Origin: Rhizobium croatiense
Lineage (GTDB): Bacteria; Pseudomonadota; Alphaproteobacteria; Rhizobiales; Rhizobiaceae
Length of the DNA stretch: 64,000 nt
Direction: 5' to 3'
Assembly (NCBI RefSeq): GCF_019793465.1
Contig: NZ_JAILYJ010000010.1
Coordinates: 186,001 to 250,000, forward strand
Part shown: piece by piece, positions 26,632 to 35,322 of the stretch
Layout: the number at the start of each line of letters is the position of its first letter
Position numbering within the stretch: position 1 is the first letter of the stretch
Notes under the pieces: model-generated
Told to the model about the DNA's origin: nothing
Database searches by the model: none
The model's input: only the letters and a program-made list of their open reading frames with translations
Translations under genes and position numbers: made by a program

Positions 26632-28335
26632 ATGTCAGTAGCTACTCCCTCCCGCGAGGATTTCGCGGCTCTTCTCGAAGAGTCCTTTGCCAAGAACGAC
26701 CTGGCCGAAGGCTATGTCACCAAGGGCATCGTGACGGGCATCGAGAAGGACGTCGCCGTTGTCGACGTCGGCCTCAAGGTTGAAGGCCGCATCGCGCTCA
26801 AGGAATTCGGCGCACGCGCCAAGGATGGCCAGCTCAAGGTTGGCGATGAAGTCGAAGTTTACGTTGAGCGTATCGAAAACGCGCTCGGCGAAGCGGTTCT
26901 GTCGCGCGAGAAGGCTCGCCGCGAAGAGAGCTGGGTCAAGCTCGAAGCCAAGTTCGAAGCCGGCGAGCGCGTCGAAGGCGTGATCTTCAACCAGGTCAAG
27001 GGTGGCTTCACGGTCGACCTCGACGGTGCGATCGCCTTCCTGCCGCGTTCTCAGGTCGACATCCGCCCGATCCGCGACGTCACGCCGCTGATGCACAACC
27101 CGCAGCCCTTCGAAATCCTCAAGATGGACAAGCGCCGCGGCAACATCGTCGTATCGCGCCGTACGGTTCTGGAAGAATCCCGTGCCGAGCAGCGTTCTGA
27201 AATCGTTCAGAACCTCGAAGAAGGCCAAGTTGTCGACGGCGTCGTCAAGAACATCACCGATTACGGTGCGTTCGTCGACCTCGGCGGCATCGACGGCCTG
27301 CTGCACGTCACCGACATGGCATGGCGCCGTGTGAACCATCCGTCGGAAATCCTGAACATCGGCCAGCAGGTCAAGGTTCAGATCATCCGCATCAACCAGG
27401 AAACCCACCGCATCTCGCTCGGCATGAAGCAGCTCGAGAGCGATCCGTGGGATGGCATCCAGGCCAAGTATCCGGAAGGCAAGAAGATTTCCGGTACCGT
27501 CACGAACATCACCGACTACGGTGCATTCGTCGAGCTGGAGCCGGGCATCGAAGGCCTGATCCACATCTCGGAAATGTCCTGGACCAAGAAGAACGTTCAC
27601 CCCGGCAAGATCCTGTCGACCAGCCAGGAAGTCGAAGTCGTCGTTCTCGAAGTCGATCCGTCCAAGCGCCGTATTTCGCTCGGCCTCAAGCAGACGCTGG
27701 AAAACCCGTGGGCAGCATTCGCCCGCAGCCATCCGGCCGGCACTGAAGTCGAAGGCGAAGTCAAGAACAAGACCGAATTCGGCCTGTTCATCGGCCTCGA
27801 CGGCGATGTCGACGGCATGGTGCACCTCTCCGACCTCGACTGGAACCGTCCGGGCGAACAGGTCATCGAGGAGTTCAACAAGGGTGACGTCGTCAAGGCC
27901 GTCGTTCTCGACGTCGATGTCGAGAAGGAACGCATTTCGCTCGGCATCAAGCAGCTCGGCAAGGATGCGATCGGCGACGCCGCTGCATCGGGCGACCTGC
28001 GCAAGAACGCAGTCGTTTCCTGCGAAGTCATCGCGGTCAACGATGGCGGCGTCGAAGTGAAGCTCGTCAACCACGAGGACATCACTTCCTTCATCCGCCG
28101 CGCCGACCTCGCCCGCGACCGCGACGAACAGCGCCCAGAGCGCTTCTCGGTCGGCCAGGTCTTCGACGCCCGCGTCACCAACTTCTCCAAGAAGGACCGC
28201 AAGATCATGCTGTCCATCAAGGCTCTGGAGATTGCGGAAGAGAAGGAAGCCGTCGCTCAGTTCGGTTCGTCCGACTCGGGCGCTTCGCTCGGCGACATCC
28301 TGGGCGCAGCGCTCAAGAACCGCGGCGGCGAATAA
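26632..28335 (+). CDS. rpsA: 30S ribosomal protein S1
   Basis: S1 is a 567-residue RNA-binding ribosomal protein that guides mRNA to the 30S subunit. Six S1 (OB-fold) repeats follow in order, at about residues 28-95, 115-180, 198-266, 285-353, 372-440 and 460-530. The central ones carry the strong RNA-binding pattern, for example VVKNITDYGAFVDLGGIDGLLH and VTNITDYGAFVELEPGIEGLIH in parts. The start at 26632 is set by AGGAGATTTT just upstream and by the family N-terminus MSVATPSREDFAALLEE; the frame is open another 54 codons upstream, but those residues are not conserved. Confidence 0.97.
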   Translation: MSVATPSREDFAALLEESFAKNDLAEGYVTKGIVTGIEKDVAVVDVGLKVEGRIALKEFGARAKDGQLKVGDEVEVYVERIENALGEAVLSREKARREESWVKLEAKFEAGERVEGVIFNQVKGGFTVDLDGAIAFLPRSQVDIRPIRDVTPLMHNPQPFEILKMDKRRGNIVVSRRTVLEESRAEQRSEIVQNLEEGQVVDGVVKNITDYGAFVDLGGIDGLLHVTDMAWRRVNHPSEILNIGQQVKVQIIRINQETHRISLGMKQLESDPWDGIQAKYPEGKKISGTVTNITDYGAFVELEPGIEGLIHISEMSWTKKNVHPGKILSTSQEVEVVVLEVDPSKRRISLGLKQTLENPWAAFARSHPAGTEVEGEVKNKTEFGLFIGLDGDVDGMVHLSDLDWNRPGEQVIEEFNKGDVVKAVVLDVDVEKERISLGIKQLGKDAIGDAAASGDLRKNAVVSCEVIAVNDGGVEVKLVNHEDITSFIRRADLARDRDEQRPERFSVGQVFDARVTNFSKKDRKIMLSIKALEIAEEKEAVAQFGSSDSGASLGDILGAALKNRGGE

Positions 28336-28362
28336 GCCCCGCATCCTTCGCTAAAATCGAAG

Positions 28363-28392
28363 AACCCGCCGGAGCGATCCGGCGGGTTTTTT
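28363..28392 (+). terminator. Intrinsic terminator of rpsA
   Basis: AACCCGCCGGA (28363-28373) pairs with TCCGGCGGGTT (28378-28388) around GCGA, followed by TTTTTT. It is a canonical terminator 27 bases after the rpsA stop. Confidence 0.95.
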
Positions 28393-28413
28393 GTATTCAG
28401 GAAGGATGAGGGG

Positions 28414-29961
28414 TCATTCCCAGCCGACCATGCGCTGGTAGAGCGCGTAGACCGGGTCGGCGACCGCGCCGGCCGGCTGGGGCGCCGGTTCGGCGTCGAT
28501 CATTCGCGGCGTCCTTCGCGCGGGTGCGGCGTCGGTCGCTGCGGGATCGGGCTCGGCCTCCTCGCCGGACTGCGCCTGCTGTTCTTCCCGCTGCTGATCC
28601 TCGGAAGCGTCGTCGCGCTGGTGCTGATGCTGGTGGTGCGTCTCCCCCGCCGTTTCGTTCGGCGGCATATCCTTGGCGAACTGATAAGGCAGCTGGGTAT
28701 AGGCAAAACCATCCGGCATTCTTGCCGCAAGTGGCACATAGGAGGGTTCAACGGCTTCAGGGGCCGGCAGTATTTGCGGCTGCGCGGCAATCTCCTTCGG
28801 CTGACGGTCAGCCGCCGCGGCGACCTTGCTTTCCGTCGGCGCGGGATGGAGTGCCGTGGCCTGGCGCAGGTCGGATGCCGGAATTTCCGCAGGCTGCCTC
28901 GCCAAAATCTCGGCCGCTTCGCTGATGACGGCGTCATCGAGGATGGCATCGATCTCCACTGCCGCCTCGACGGGACCATCCTCCAGTCCGGTGTCGACGT
29001 CCTGCTCGCGGATGATGGTGGCGATCATCTCGGAGGCCTCTTCGGTCATCGAGGCGACAATGCCCGTCCAGTTTCTCGGAATGACGGGATCGGCCTTTTC
29101 CGAATTCGCGCGCGGCTGGACGGCAGGCGGCTCCGCCGTCTCCCTGCTATCGCCGGCCGCAGCTGGCTCCATGGATTGCCGGGCTTCGGTCTCGGGGGCG
29201 ACCGGATTTTCCGGCGCGAGGTCTTCTATCGTCGCCGGAGCGGAGCGTGCGTTGTCTTCAAGCTGCGGCGTTTTCGGTTCGGCTGTTTCGACAGTCTCGG
29301 CGGCGATCGTCTTCTCATCCGTCATAAGTGCTTCAGCCCCGACATGGGCATCGGCCGGCGCAGGCGCCTCTACTGCCGGCTGGCGCATGGCGGCAGGCAG
29401 GCTGCCCTCATGCAGCTGGATTTCAGGGCGGACATCGGCGCGCATCGGCGAAGCGTCGTTCTGGCCATAGGAACGCACCACGGCGCGGGCGGCGAGATCG
29501 CGGTCCTTGTAGCGGACGATTTCGAGATAAGCGACGATCCGGGCGGCTTCCGGACCTGTCGGATTTTTCAAGGCTTCGGCGATCATCCTGAGCGGCAGGC
29601 GATGGCCCTGTCCGGCAAGCTGGCGCTCGACCTCGTCGATCCGGGCGGCCGGCAGGCGCCGGATGGCATCGGCGAGCCGGGAGGCGAAGGCAAGATTGGT
29701 TTCGTCCTCGCCGCGATCCAGCGATATGGCGCGGCCGGCTGCATCGAGGACATCGAAAAGGGCTTCGACCATGCGCTCACGCGCTGCCAGGAGCAGGATA
29801 TTCAGCTTGCCGGCAATGGCGGAATTCAGGTCGGCGGCTTCGACGGGATTGACAGGCGCCGGCGCAATGACAGAACGGCCGAGGCCGCCGGCGACGATCG
29901 CCGCAGTCTGGCCTTGAGACGAAAAGCTTGCATTGGACGCTGCACGAACGGGAGTCAACAT
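28414..29961 (-). CDS. Hypothetical Ala/Pro/Glu-rich protein
   Basis: I do not recognise a family. The 515-residue product has an N-terminal helical region (about 25-155) with LNILLLAARERMVEALFDVL and LPLRMIAEALKNP. A long low-complexity region rich in Ala, Pro and Glu follows (about 165-440), and then a His/Gln-rich patch (about 455-470, THHQHQHQRDD) and an acidic stretch. No signal peptide or transmembrane segment is visible. The start at 29961 is set by AGGAGCATGCC directly upstream. It is convergent with rpsA and probably monocistronic. The helical part may be the functional domain; the tail looks disordered. Confidence 0.7.
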   Translation of the reverse strand: MLTPVRAASNASFSSQGQTAAIVAGGLGRSVIAPAPVNPVEAADLNSAIAGKLNILLLAARERMVEALFDVLDAAGRAISLDRGEDETNLAFASRLADAIRRLPAARIDEVERQLAGQGHRLPLRMIAEALKNPTGPEAARIVAYLEIVRYKDRDLAARAVVRSYGQNDASPMRADVRPEIQLHEGSLPAAMRQPAVEAPAPADAHVGAEALMTDEKTIAAETVETAEPKTPQLEDNARSAPATIEDLAPENPVAPETEARQSMEPAAAGDSRETAEPPAVQPRANSEKADPVIPRNWTGIVASMTEEASEMIATIIREQDVDTGLEDGPVEAAVEIDAILDDAVISEAAEILARQPAEIPASDLRQATALHPAPTESKVAAAADRQPKEIAAQPQILPAPEAVEPSYVPLAARMPDGFAYTQLPYQFAKDMPPNETAGETHHQHQHQRDDASEDQQREEQQAQSGEEAEPDPAATDAAPARRTPRMIDAEPAPQPAGAVADPVYALYQRMVGWE

Positions 29962-30132
29962 GGCATGCTCCTTTCGCAAAGTGACGATGAAAGCAGGCTC
30001 TATAAAAGGACCGTGTTCATCCGATCCCTCTGCATCCCAGCAGATCCTCCTGTCCGCATGACGCAATTCCGGCGTCATCGAATGCATAAAAATTAACGAG
30101 AATTTTAGTAAAGAGACCTTAACGAAATGCTA

Positions 30133-30182
30133 ATGCATGTCGCCCGGAAGTGCGCCAGCGGTTCCGGGACGACGACATGCAT
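30133..30182 (+). repeat. Palindromic intergenic repeat, copy C
   Basis: ATGCATGTCG and CGACATGCAT form 10-bp palindromic ends (30133-30142 / 30173-30182) around CCCGGAAGTGCGC and CAGCGGTTCCGGGACGA. The core CAGCGGTTCCGGGACGA matches copies A and B, which have GCGGTTT at the same place. The 337-base gap at 29962-30298 otherwise contains the promoter of the hypothetical gene and the repeat at 30196. Confidence 0.7.
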
Positions 30183-30195
30183 AAAAACAAGGGGC

Positions 30196-30250
30196 TAAAG
30201 CGCGTCGCGATCTCTTGGATTCGCTTCGCGCGCTTCAGGTGTTCGCTTTT
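30196..30250 (+). repeat. Second palindromic repeat family, copy E
   Basis: TAAAGCGCGTCGCGATCT, then TTGGATTCGCTTCGCGCGCTT, form imperfect inverted arms (AAGCGCG...CGCGCTT). A shorter related copy lies at 58022. It is only 14 bases from copy C, so the two may form one composite repeat unit. Confidence 0.6.
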
Positions 30251-30298
30251 TAGAGCCGCGGCCGCAACGGGCCGGCCGGCGTTCGTCGGGCCGTTCGC

Positions 30299-30925
30299 TT
30301 AGCTATGGGCGAAGATATCGGCCTCTTCCCAGCCGAGCAGGTCGAGCTTGGCGCGGGTCGGCAGGAATTCGAAGCAGGCGGTGGCATGGTCGAAGCGACC
30401 GTCGCGGATCAGGCGTGCGGTCAGCTTGTCGCGCAAAGCATGCAGGTAAAGCACGTCGGAAGCGGCATATTCGAGCTGGGCCGGAGACAGCGTTTCGGCC
30501 GCCCAGTCGGACGATTGCTGCGTCTTGGAGATGTCGATGTCGAGCATTTCCTTGAGATTGTCCTTCAGGCCATGGCGATCGGTGTAGGTCCGGATCAGGC
30601 GCGAGGCGATCTTGGTGCAGAAGACCGGGGTCGCCGTGACCCCGAAAGTGTGGAAGAGCACGGCAATATCGAAACGGCCATAATGAAAGATCTTCTGATG
30701 GGTCGGATCTTCGAGCAGGGCGATCAGGTTGGGCGCCTCTTTCTGGCCGGCGGCGATACGGATGACGTCGGCGGTGCCGTCACCCGGCGAAAGCTGGACG
30801 ACGCAGAGCCGATCGCGGCGCGGCACCAGGCCGAGCGTTTCGGTGTCGATCGCAACCGCGCCGGTGTAGCGGGCCGCATCGGCCGTGGAAATATCGCCTT
30901 CGTGATAACGTATGGTGGCGGCCAT
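30299..30925 (-). CDS. rnd: Ribonuclease D, short form
   Basis: This is a 208-residue 3'-5' exonuclease of the DEDDy class. The three exonuclease motifs are visible as AIDTETLGLVPRRDRLCVVQL (parts, about 25-45), HYGRFDIAVLFHTFG (about 81-95) and SPAQLEYAASDVLYLHALRDKL (about 147-168), giving the DEDD-Tyr residues. It is shorter than E. coli RNase D because it lacks the C-terminal HRDC domains, as is usual for the rhizobial short form. It would trim tRNA and other RNA 3' ends. It stands alone, next to the repeat pair C/E. Confidence 0.9.
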   Translation of the reverse strand: MAATIRYHEGDISTADAARYTGAVAIDTETLGLVPRRDRLCVVQLSPGDGTADVIRIAAGQKEAPNLIALLEDPTHQKIFHYGRFDIAVLFHTFGVTATPVFCTKIASRLIRTYTDRHGLKDNLKEMLDIDISKTQQSSDWAAETLSPAQLEYAASDVLYLHALRDKLTARLIRDGRFDHATACFEFLPTRAKLDLLGWEEADIFAHS

Positions 30926-30996
30926 GAGACTATCTTTCGTTCGAAACAGCCGCGCCTCTTTTCAGACGCGCAAAGGACGTTGTAGCGCTTTGAATT

Positions 30997-31045
30997 GCTG
31001 CATGATTTTATCCTTATATCGATTTTCGACCTAAGGAATTGCGTA
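30997..31045. repeat. Possible palindromic repeat upstream of rnd
   Basis: CCTTA (31012-31016) and TAAGG (31032-31036), within GCATGATTTTATCCTTATATCG and GACCTAAGGAATTGCG (in parts), look like a short rhizobial palindrome that I recall from related genomes. There is only one copy in this window, so the assignment is weak. It could also be part of the rnd promoter. Confidence 0.3.
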
Positions 31046-31093
31046 GGTAGCGCTATAGCGCAAAGGCGCAAAGTGCGAAACCGCTTCTTCGCA

Positions 31094-31900
31094 TCAGAAT
31101 GTCGGCGGCGTGTTGATCCAGAGAAGCACGGTTTCGCCGTCGTGGCGGTTGCGCCAGGAATGGTAGCGGCGGCTTTCGAAATACAGCGAATCGCCCGGAA
31201 AGAGTTCGAAGAACTGATCGCCGTCGAGCACCAGTTCCAGCTGGCCGGACAGGACATGCATGAATTCCTCGCCCTCGTGGCGGTAGGCGCCCTCGCTGGC
31301 TGCGCCGGGCGCCAGCACGAAACGATGGCAATCCATCATCCTGGGGCCTTCGGCCAGCAGCTGCACGGTCACTCCGGGCGTCGTTTCCGGCCAGCTGCGC
31401 CATTCGCCGGCGCGCACCAGGACCGGCACCTCGCCGCTTTCCTCGCCGGAGAGGCGGGAGACGGTGGTGCCGTAATATTCGGCGAGGTCGTGCAGCGTCT
31501 TGAAGCCGACGCCCTGCGAGGTGCGCTCGAGCGTCGAGAGGGTCGAAGCGGTGATGCCGTTGTCGCCGGCCACCTGCTCCAGCGTCTTGCCGGCGGCATG
31601 GCGCAGGCTGCGCAGCCGACGGCCGAGGCCGGAATCCTGGCTTGCTTCGCCCTCGGCCGAGGGATCTTCACCCTCCAGCGCCTCGCGGATGGCCGCGGGA
31701 TTGAGGCCGCGCTCGACCCGATACCAGGAGATGCGCTTCAGGCGCGCCACGTCGTCGGCGCTATATTGCCGATGACCGGTTTCGGAGCGGCCGGGAACCA
31801 CCAGACCCTGGCTTTCCCAGAGACGCAGCGTCGAGGCGGAAACGCCCGCCAGCCGCGCGGCCTCCGCCACCTTGTAGCGCACAGGCCCGTTATCGTTCAT
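31094..31900 (-). CDS. MerR-XRE-cupin fusion transcriptional regulator
   Basis: The 268 residues contain three recognisable parts. A MerR-type winged helix-turn-helix covers about 8-75 (KVAEAARLAGVSASTLRLWESQGLV in parts). An XRE-type helix-turn-helix covers about 93-150 (LRSLRHAAGKTLEQVAGDNG and TLSTLERTSQGVGFKTLHDLA). A small cupin covers about 195-262 with His208, Glu212 and His247 as likely metal or ligand residues (HEGEEFMHVLSG, YHSWRN). It is divergent from gabT-gabD. The cupin probably senses a small metabolite, and the most natural target is the gabT promoter (inference). Confidence 0.88.
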   Translation of the reverse strand: MNDNGPVRYKVAEAARLAGVSASTLRLWESQGLVVPGRSETGHRQYSADDVARLKRISWYRVERGLNPAAIREALEGEDPSAEGEASQDSGLGRRLRSLRHAAGKTLEQVAGDNGITASTLSTLERTSQGVGFKTLHDLAEYYGTTVSRLSGEESGEVPVLVRAGEWRSWPETTPGVTVQLLAEGPRMMDCHRFVLAPGAASEGAYRHEGEEFMHVLSGQLELVLDGDQFFELFPGDSLYFESRRYHSWRNRHDGETVLLWINTPPTF

Positions 31901-31979
31901 CCGCCACTATCCCCGATTCTCGTCGCGCGAGCATTCATCAAAACGCGTGATGTTTGAAGCAAAAAATGCCGCTTGTTTT

Positions 31980-32029
31980 CTTGCAGAAAAAATGTAGGAA
32001 TTTCGTGAATCTTGCAGAACTTATGCAAG
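31980..32029 (+). promoter_or_regulatory. Probable operator region of gabT
   Basis: A perfect inverted repeat CTTGCA (32011-32016) / TGCAAG (32024-32029) with a 7-base spacer lies 37 bases upstream of gabT. CTTGCAGAA occurs twice in direct orientation (31980-31988 and 32011-32019), 31 bases apart, about three helical turns. This is a plausible binding site for the divergently encoded MerR-XRE-cupin regulator. Confidence 0.5.
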
Positions 32030-32065
32030 ATAATTTTCTCGCCCTTTTGCTACAGGAGCAGATCG

Positions 32066-33346
32066 ATGACCGCGACAAGCCTTACGGACCGGAAGAACGC
32101 CGCGATTTCGCGCGGCGTCGGCATGACCACCCAGATCTATGCGGACCGCGCCGAGAATGCCGAGATCTGGGACAAGGAAGGCCGCCGCTATATCGATTTC
32201 GCCGCCGGCATCGCCGTTCTCAACACCGGCCACCGCCATCCCAAAGTCATCGCGGCAGTCAAGGATCAGCTCGACCATTTCACCCATACCTGCCACCAGG
32301 TGGTTCCCTACGAAAGCTACGTCAGCCTTGCCGAACGGTTGAACGCGTTGCTGCCGGGCGATTTCGAAAAGAAGACGATCTTCGTCACGACCGGCGCCGA
32401 GGCGGTGGAAAATGCCGTCAAGATCGCCCGTGCGGCAACCGGCCGTTCGGCCGTCATCGCCTTTGGTGGCGGCTTTCACGGCCGCACCTTCATGGGCATG
32501 GCGCTGACCGGCAAGGTGGTGCCCTACAAGGTCGGCTTCGGCGCCATGCCGGGCGACGTCTTCCACGTCCCCTTCCCGGTCGAACTGCACGGCGTCACCG
32601 CCGACCAGTCGCTGGCGGCGCTGAAGAAGCTCTTTGCCGCCGATGTCGATCCGCAGCGGGTCGCCGCCATCATCATCGAGCCGGTGCAGGGCGAAGGCGG
32701 CTTCTATTCCGCACCCGCAGCCTTCATGAAGGCGCTGCGCGAACTCTGCGACCAGCATGGCATCCTGCTGATCGCCGACGAAGTGCAGACCGGGTTTGCC
32801 CGTACCGGCCGGATGTTCGCGATGGACCATCACGAGGTGGCGGCCGACCTGACGACGATGGCAAAGAGCCTTGCCGGCGGCTTTCCGCTCGCCGCCGTCA
32901 CCGGCCGCGCCGAAATCATGGACGCGCCGGGACCGGGCGGACTCGGCGGCACATACGGCGGCAATCCGCTCGGCATCGCCGCCGCCCATGCCGTCCTCGA
33001 CGTCATCGCCGAAGAGGAGCTCTGCGACCGTGCGAACCTGCTCGGCGGCCGGCTGAAGCAGCGGCTGGAATCGCTGCGCCAGAGCGTGCCGGAGATTGCC
33101 GATATCCGCGGGCCGGGCTTCATGAACGCCGTCGAATTCAATGATCGGACGACCGGATTGCCGAGCGCCGAATTCGCCAACCGGGTGCGGCTGATCGCAC
33201 TCGACAAGGGTCTGATCCTGCTCACCTGCGGTGTCCACGGCAACGTCATCCGCTTCCTCGCGCCGATCACCATCCAGGACGAGGTTCTCGGCGAGGCGCT
33301 CGACATTCTCGAGGCCTCGATGCTGGAAGCGAGCGCGGCCAAGTAA
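32066..33346 (+). CDS. gabT: 4-aminobutyrate aminotransferase
   Basis: This is a 426-residue class III aminotransferase that converts GABA and 2-oxoglutarate to succinate semialdehyde and glutamate. The PLP-binding lysine is K267 in TTMAKSLAGGFPLAAVTGR, nearly the E. coli GabT position. The region VQGEGGFYSAPAAFMKAL and IADEVQTGFARTG is characteristic. The ATG at 32066 has a good site AGGAG 7 bases upstream; an upstream in-frame ATG is not supported. Gene order with gabD gives the full GABA shunt. GABA is abundant in legume nodules, which fits a rhizobial host (inference). Confidence 0.93.
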   Translation: MTATSLTDRKNAAISRGVGMTTQIYADRAENAEIWDKEGRRYIDFAAGIAVLNTGHRHPKVIAAVKDQLDHFTHTCHQVVPYESYVSLAERLNALLPGDFEKKTIFVTTGAEAVENAVKIARAATGRSAVIAFGGGFHGRTFMGMALTGKVVPYKVGFGAMPGDVFHVPFPVELHGVTADQSLAALKKLFAADVDPQRVAAIIIEPVQGEGGFYSAPAAFMKALRELCDQHGILLIADEVQTGFARTGRMFAMDHHEVAADLTTMAKSLAGGFPLAAVTGRAEIMDAPGPGGLGGTYGGNPLGIAAAHAVLDVIAEEELCDRANLLGGRLKQRLESLRQSVPEIADIRGPGFMNAVEFNDRTTGLPSAEFANRVRLIALDKGLILLTCGVHGNVIRFLAPITIQDEVLGEALDILEASMLEASAAK

Positions 33347-33405
33347 CCGAACCGGATTTCAATAGCTGCCGGCGACCGGCAGCCTCTCCCAAAAGGAGAT
33401 ATGAC

Positions 33406-34887
33406 ATGGCTTTCACCACCGCCCTGACCAAGCACGTTCCCTTCTCTTCGCCGTTCCTGCGCGACGCCGGCTATATCAACGGCGTCTGGACATCGGGCGA
33501 CGCCGCCAAGACCTTCGACGTGCTCAATCCGGCAACGGGCGAGCTGCTTGCTTCACTGCCCGATATGGGAGTCGGCGAGACGCGGGCGGCGATCGATGCG
33601 GCCTATGCCGCCCAGCCGGCCTGGGCTGCACGCCCGGCCAAGGAGCGTAGCGCCACCTTGCGCAAATGGTTCGACCTGATGGTCGCCAATGCCGACGCAC
33701 TCGCCGCAATCCTGACCGCCGAAATGGGCAAGCCGGTCGCGGAAGCGCGCGGCGAGATCCTTTATGCCGCATCCTATATCGAATGGTACGCCGAAGAGGC
33801 CAAGCGGATCTATGGCGAGACGATCCCGGCGCCGTCCCAGGACAAGCGCATGATCGTCATCCGGCAGCCGGTCGGCGTCGTCGGCACGATCACGCCGTGG
33901 AATTTTCCGGCGGCGATGATCGCCCGCAAGATCGCGCCGGCGCTGGCCGTCGGCTGCACGGTCGTCTCGAAGCCTGCCGAACAGACGCCGCTGACGGCGA
34001 TCGCCCTTGCAGTGCTCGCCGAACAGGCCGGCATCCCCGCCGGCGTCTTCAATCTCATCGTCGGCACCGACGGCCCGGCGATCGGCCGCGAGCTCTGCGG
34101 CAATGACAAGGTGCGCAAGATCAGCTTCACCGGTTCGACCGAGGTTGGCCGCATCCTGATGCGGCAGTGCGCCGATCAGATCAAGAAGGTGAGCCTGGAA
34201 CTTGGCGGCAATGCGCCCTTCATCGTCTTCGACGATGCCGATCTCGACGCCGCCGTCGAAGGCGCGATCGCCTCCAAATACCGCAATGCCGGCCAGACCT
34301 GCGTTTGCGCCAACCGCCTCTACATCCAGTCGGGCGTCTATGACGCCTTTGCGGCCAAGCTTGCCGCCAAGGTCGCCGAGATGTCGGTCGGTGACGGCTT
34401 CACCGCAGGTGTCGAGATCGGGCCGCTGATCGATGAGCAGGGCCTTGCCAAGGTGGAGGACCATGTCGGCGACGCGCTTGCCAAGGGCGCTAAGGTGCTG
34501 ACCGGCGGCAAGCGCATCGATGGCGCCGGCACCTTCTTCGCCCCGACGGTGCTGACCGGGGTGGCGCGCGGCATGAAGGTGGCGCGCGAAGAAACCTTCG
34601 GACCGGTGGCGCCGCTCTTCCGTTTCGAGACGGCCGAGGATGTCATCGCCGAGGCCAATGACACGGAGTTCGGCTTGGCCGCCTATTTCTTTGCCGGCGA
34701 TCTGAAGAAGGTCTGGCGAGTGGCGGAAGCGCTGGAATACGGCATGGTCGGCATCAATACCGGGCTCATGTCGTCCGAGACGGCACCTTTCGGCGGCATC
34801 AAGCAATCCGGTCTCGGCCGCGAGGGCTCGCGCCACGGCGCCGACGATTATCTGGAAATGAAATATCTCTGCATCGGCGGCGTCTGA
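33406..34887 (+). CDS. gabD: Succinate-semialdehyde dehydrogenase
   Basis: This is a 493-residue aldehyde dehydrogenase that oxidises succinate semialdehyde to succinate with NAD(P). The catalytic cysteine is C299 in NAGQTCVCANR, and the general base is E265 in LELGGNAPF. The cofactor loop SFTGSTEVGRILM is present. The double CVC motif next to the active cysteine matches GabD-type enzymes, in which the second cysteine can be redox-sensitive. The ribosome binding site AAAAGGAGA precedes it. It completes the pathway begun by GabT. Confidence 0.94.
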   Translation: MAFTTALTKHVPFSSPFLRDAGYINGVWTSGDAAKTFDVLNPATGELLASLPDMGVGETRAAIDAAYAAQPAWAARPAKERSATLRKWFDLMVANADALAAILTAEMGKPVAEARGEILYAASYIEWYAEEAKRIYGETIPAPSQDKRMIVIRQPVGVVGTITPWNFPAAMIARKIAPALAVGCTVVSKPAEQTPLTAIALAVLAEQAGIPAGVFNLIVGTDGPAIGRELCGNDKVRKISFTGSTEVGRILMRQCADQIKKVSLELGGNAPFIVFDDADLDAAVEGAIASKYRNAGQTCVCANRLYIQSGVYDAFAAKLAAKVAEMSVGDGFTAGVEIGPLIDEQGLAKVEDHVGDALAKGAKVLTGGKRIDGAGTFFAPTVLTGVARGMKVAREETFGPVAPLFRFETAEDVIAEANDTEFGLAAYFFAGDLKKVWRVAEALEYGMVGINTGLMSSETAPFGGIKQSGLGREGSRHGADDYLEMKYLCIGGV

Positions 34888-34907
34888 TCCGTCAGCCGGG
34901 AAAACCG

Positions 34908-34931
34908 GGCACGCGGTATCCCCCGCGTGCC
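34908..34931. terminator. Hairpin between gabD and slyX
   Basis: GGCACGCGG (34908-34916) and CCGCGTGCC (34923-34931) pair perfectly around TATCCC. It lies between two convergent genes, 2 bases from the slyX stop. There is no T-tract on either side, so its terminator role is only likely. Confidence 0.55.
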
Positions 34932-34932
34932 G

Positions 34933-35142
34933 TCAATAATGCGGCGGGCGGGTGATACCAGGCGCTTCCAGCGACTGCTCCTCGAGCGACAGGAAGCGTT
35001 CAGTCAGCCGGTCGAGCTTGGTGCGCATCTGCTCGACGATCTTCCATTGTTCGGCAAGCTGATCGGAAAGCTCCTCGATCGTCTTTGCCTGATAGGCCAG
35101 CATTTCCTCCAGCCGGGTGATGCGGTTCGTCTCGTCGGACAT
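34933..35142 (-). CDS. slyX: SlyX family protein
   Basis: SlyX is a 69-residue coiled-coil protein. The heptad pattern runs RITRLEEMLAYQAKTIEEL and KIVEQMRTKLDRLTERFLSLEEQ, and the C-terminus has the typical PPHY. The start at 35142 follows a strong AAAGGAGG site. SlyX is widespread but has no settled function. It sits convergent with gabD and near the uxaC promoter. Confidence 0.88.
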   Translation of the reverse strand: MSDETNRITRLEEMLAYQAKTIEELSDQLAEQWKIVEQMRTKLDRLTERFLSLEEQSLEAPGITRPPHY

Positions 35143-35244
35143 CGATCCTCCTTTGCCGACACCGGCAGAATAGATGGTTCTCCCAAAGCGGAAATAGGCC
35201 ATCTCGTCAATGTTTTCGATGGCCGGCGCAGCCGCGCGCAAAAC

Positions 35245-35260
35245 TGAACCGTTTGGTTAC
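35245..35260 (+). promoter_or_regulatory. Putative TetR operator upstream of uxaC
   Basis: The site TGAACCGTTTGGTTAC has half-sites AACC and GGTT separated by four bases. It matches the palindromes at 47109 and 48043 (AACC or AACT, N4, RGTT with flanking GTA or TAC). It lies 62 bases upstream of the uxaC ATG. The regulator is inferred to be the TetR protein at 47312. Confidence 0.6.
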
Positions 35261-35322
35261 TAAAAGCCCTTGCCGCGCCTGATGTTGTGGGGTAGGCCCT
35301 TATCCATCAGGGAGGAATACTG

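Noticed and set aside
26635..28344. A 569-codon minus-strand frame opposite rpsA
   Set aside because: It mirrors the S1 repeats and shows no family character of its own.
31094..31900. Metal-resistance MerR regulator
   Set aside because: The metal-binding cysteines of metal-type MerR proteins are absent; a cupin sensor is fused instead.
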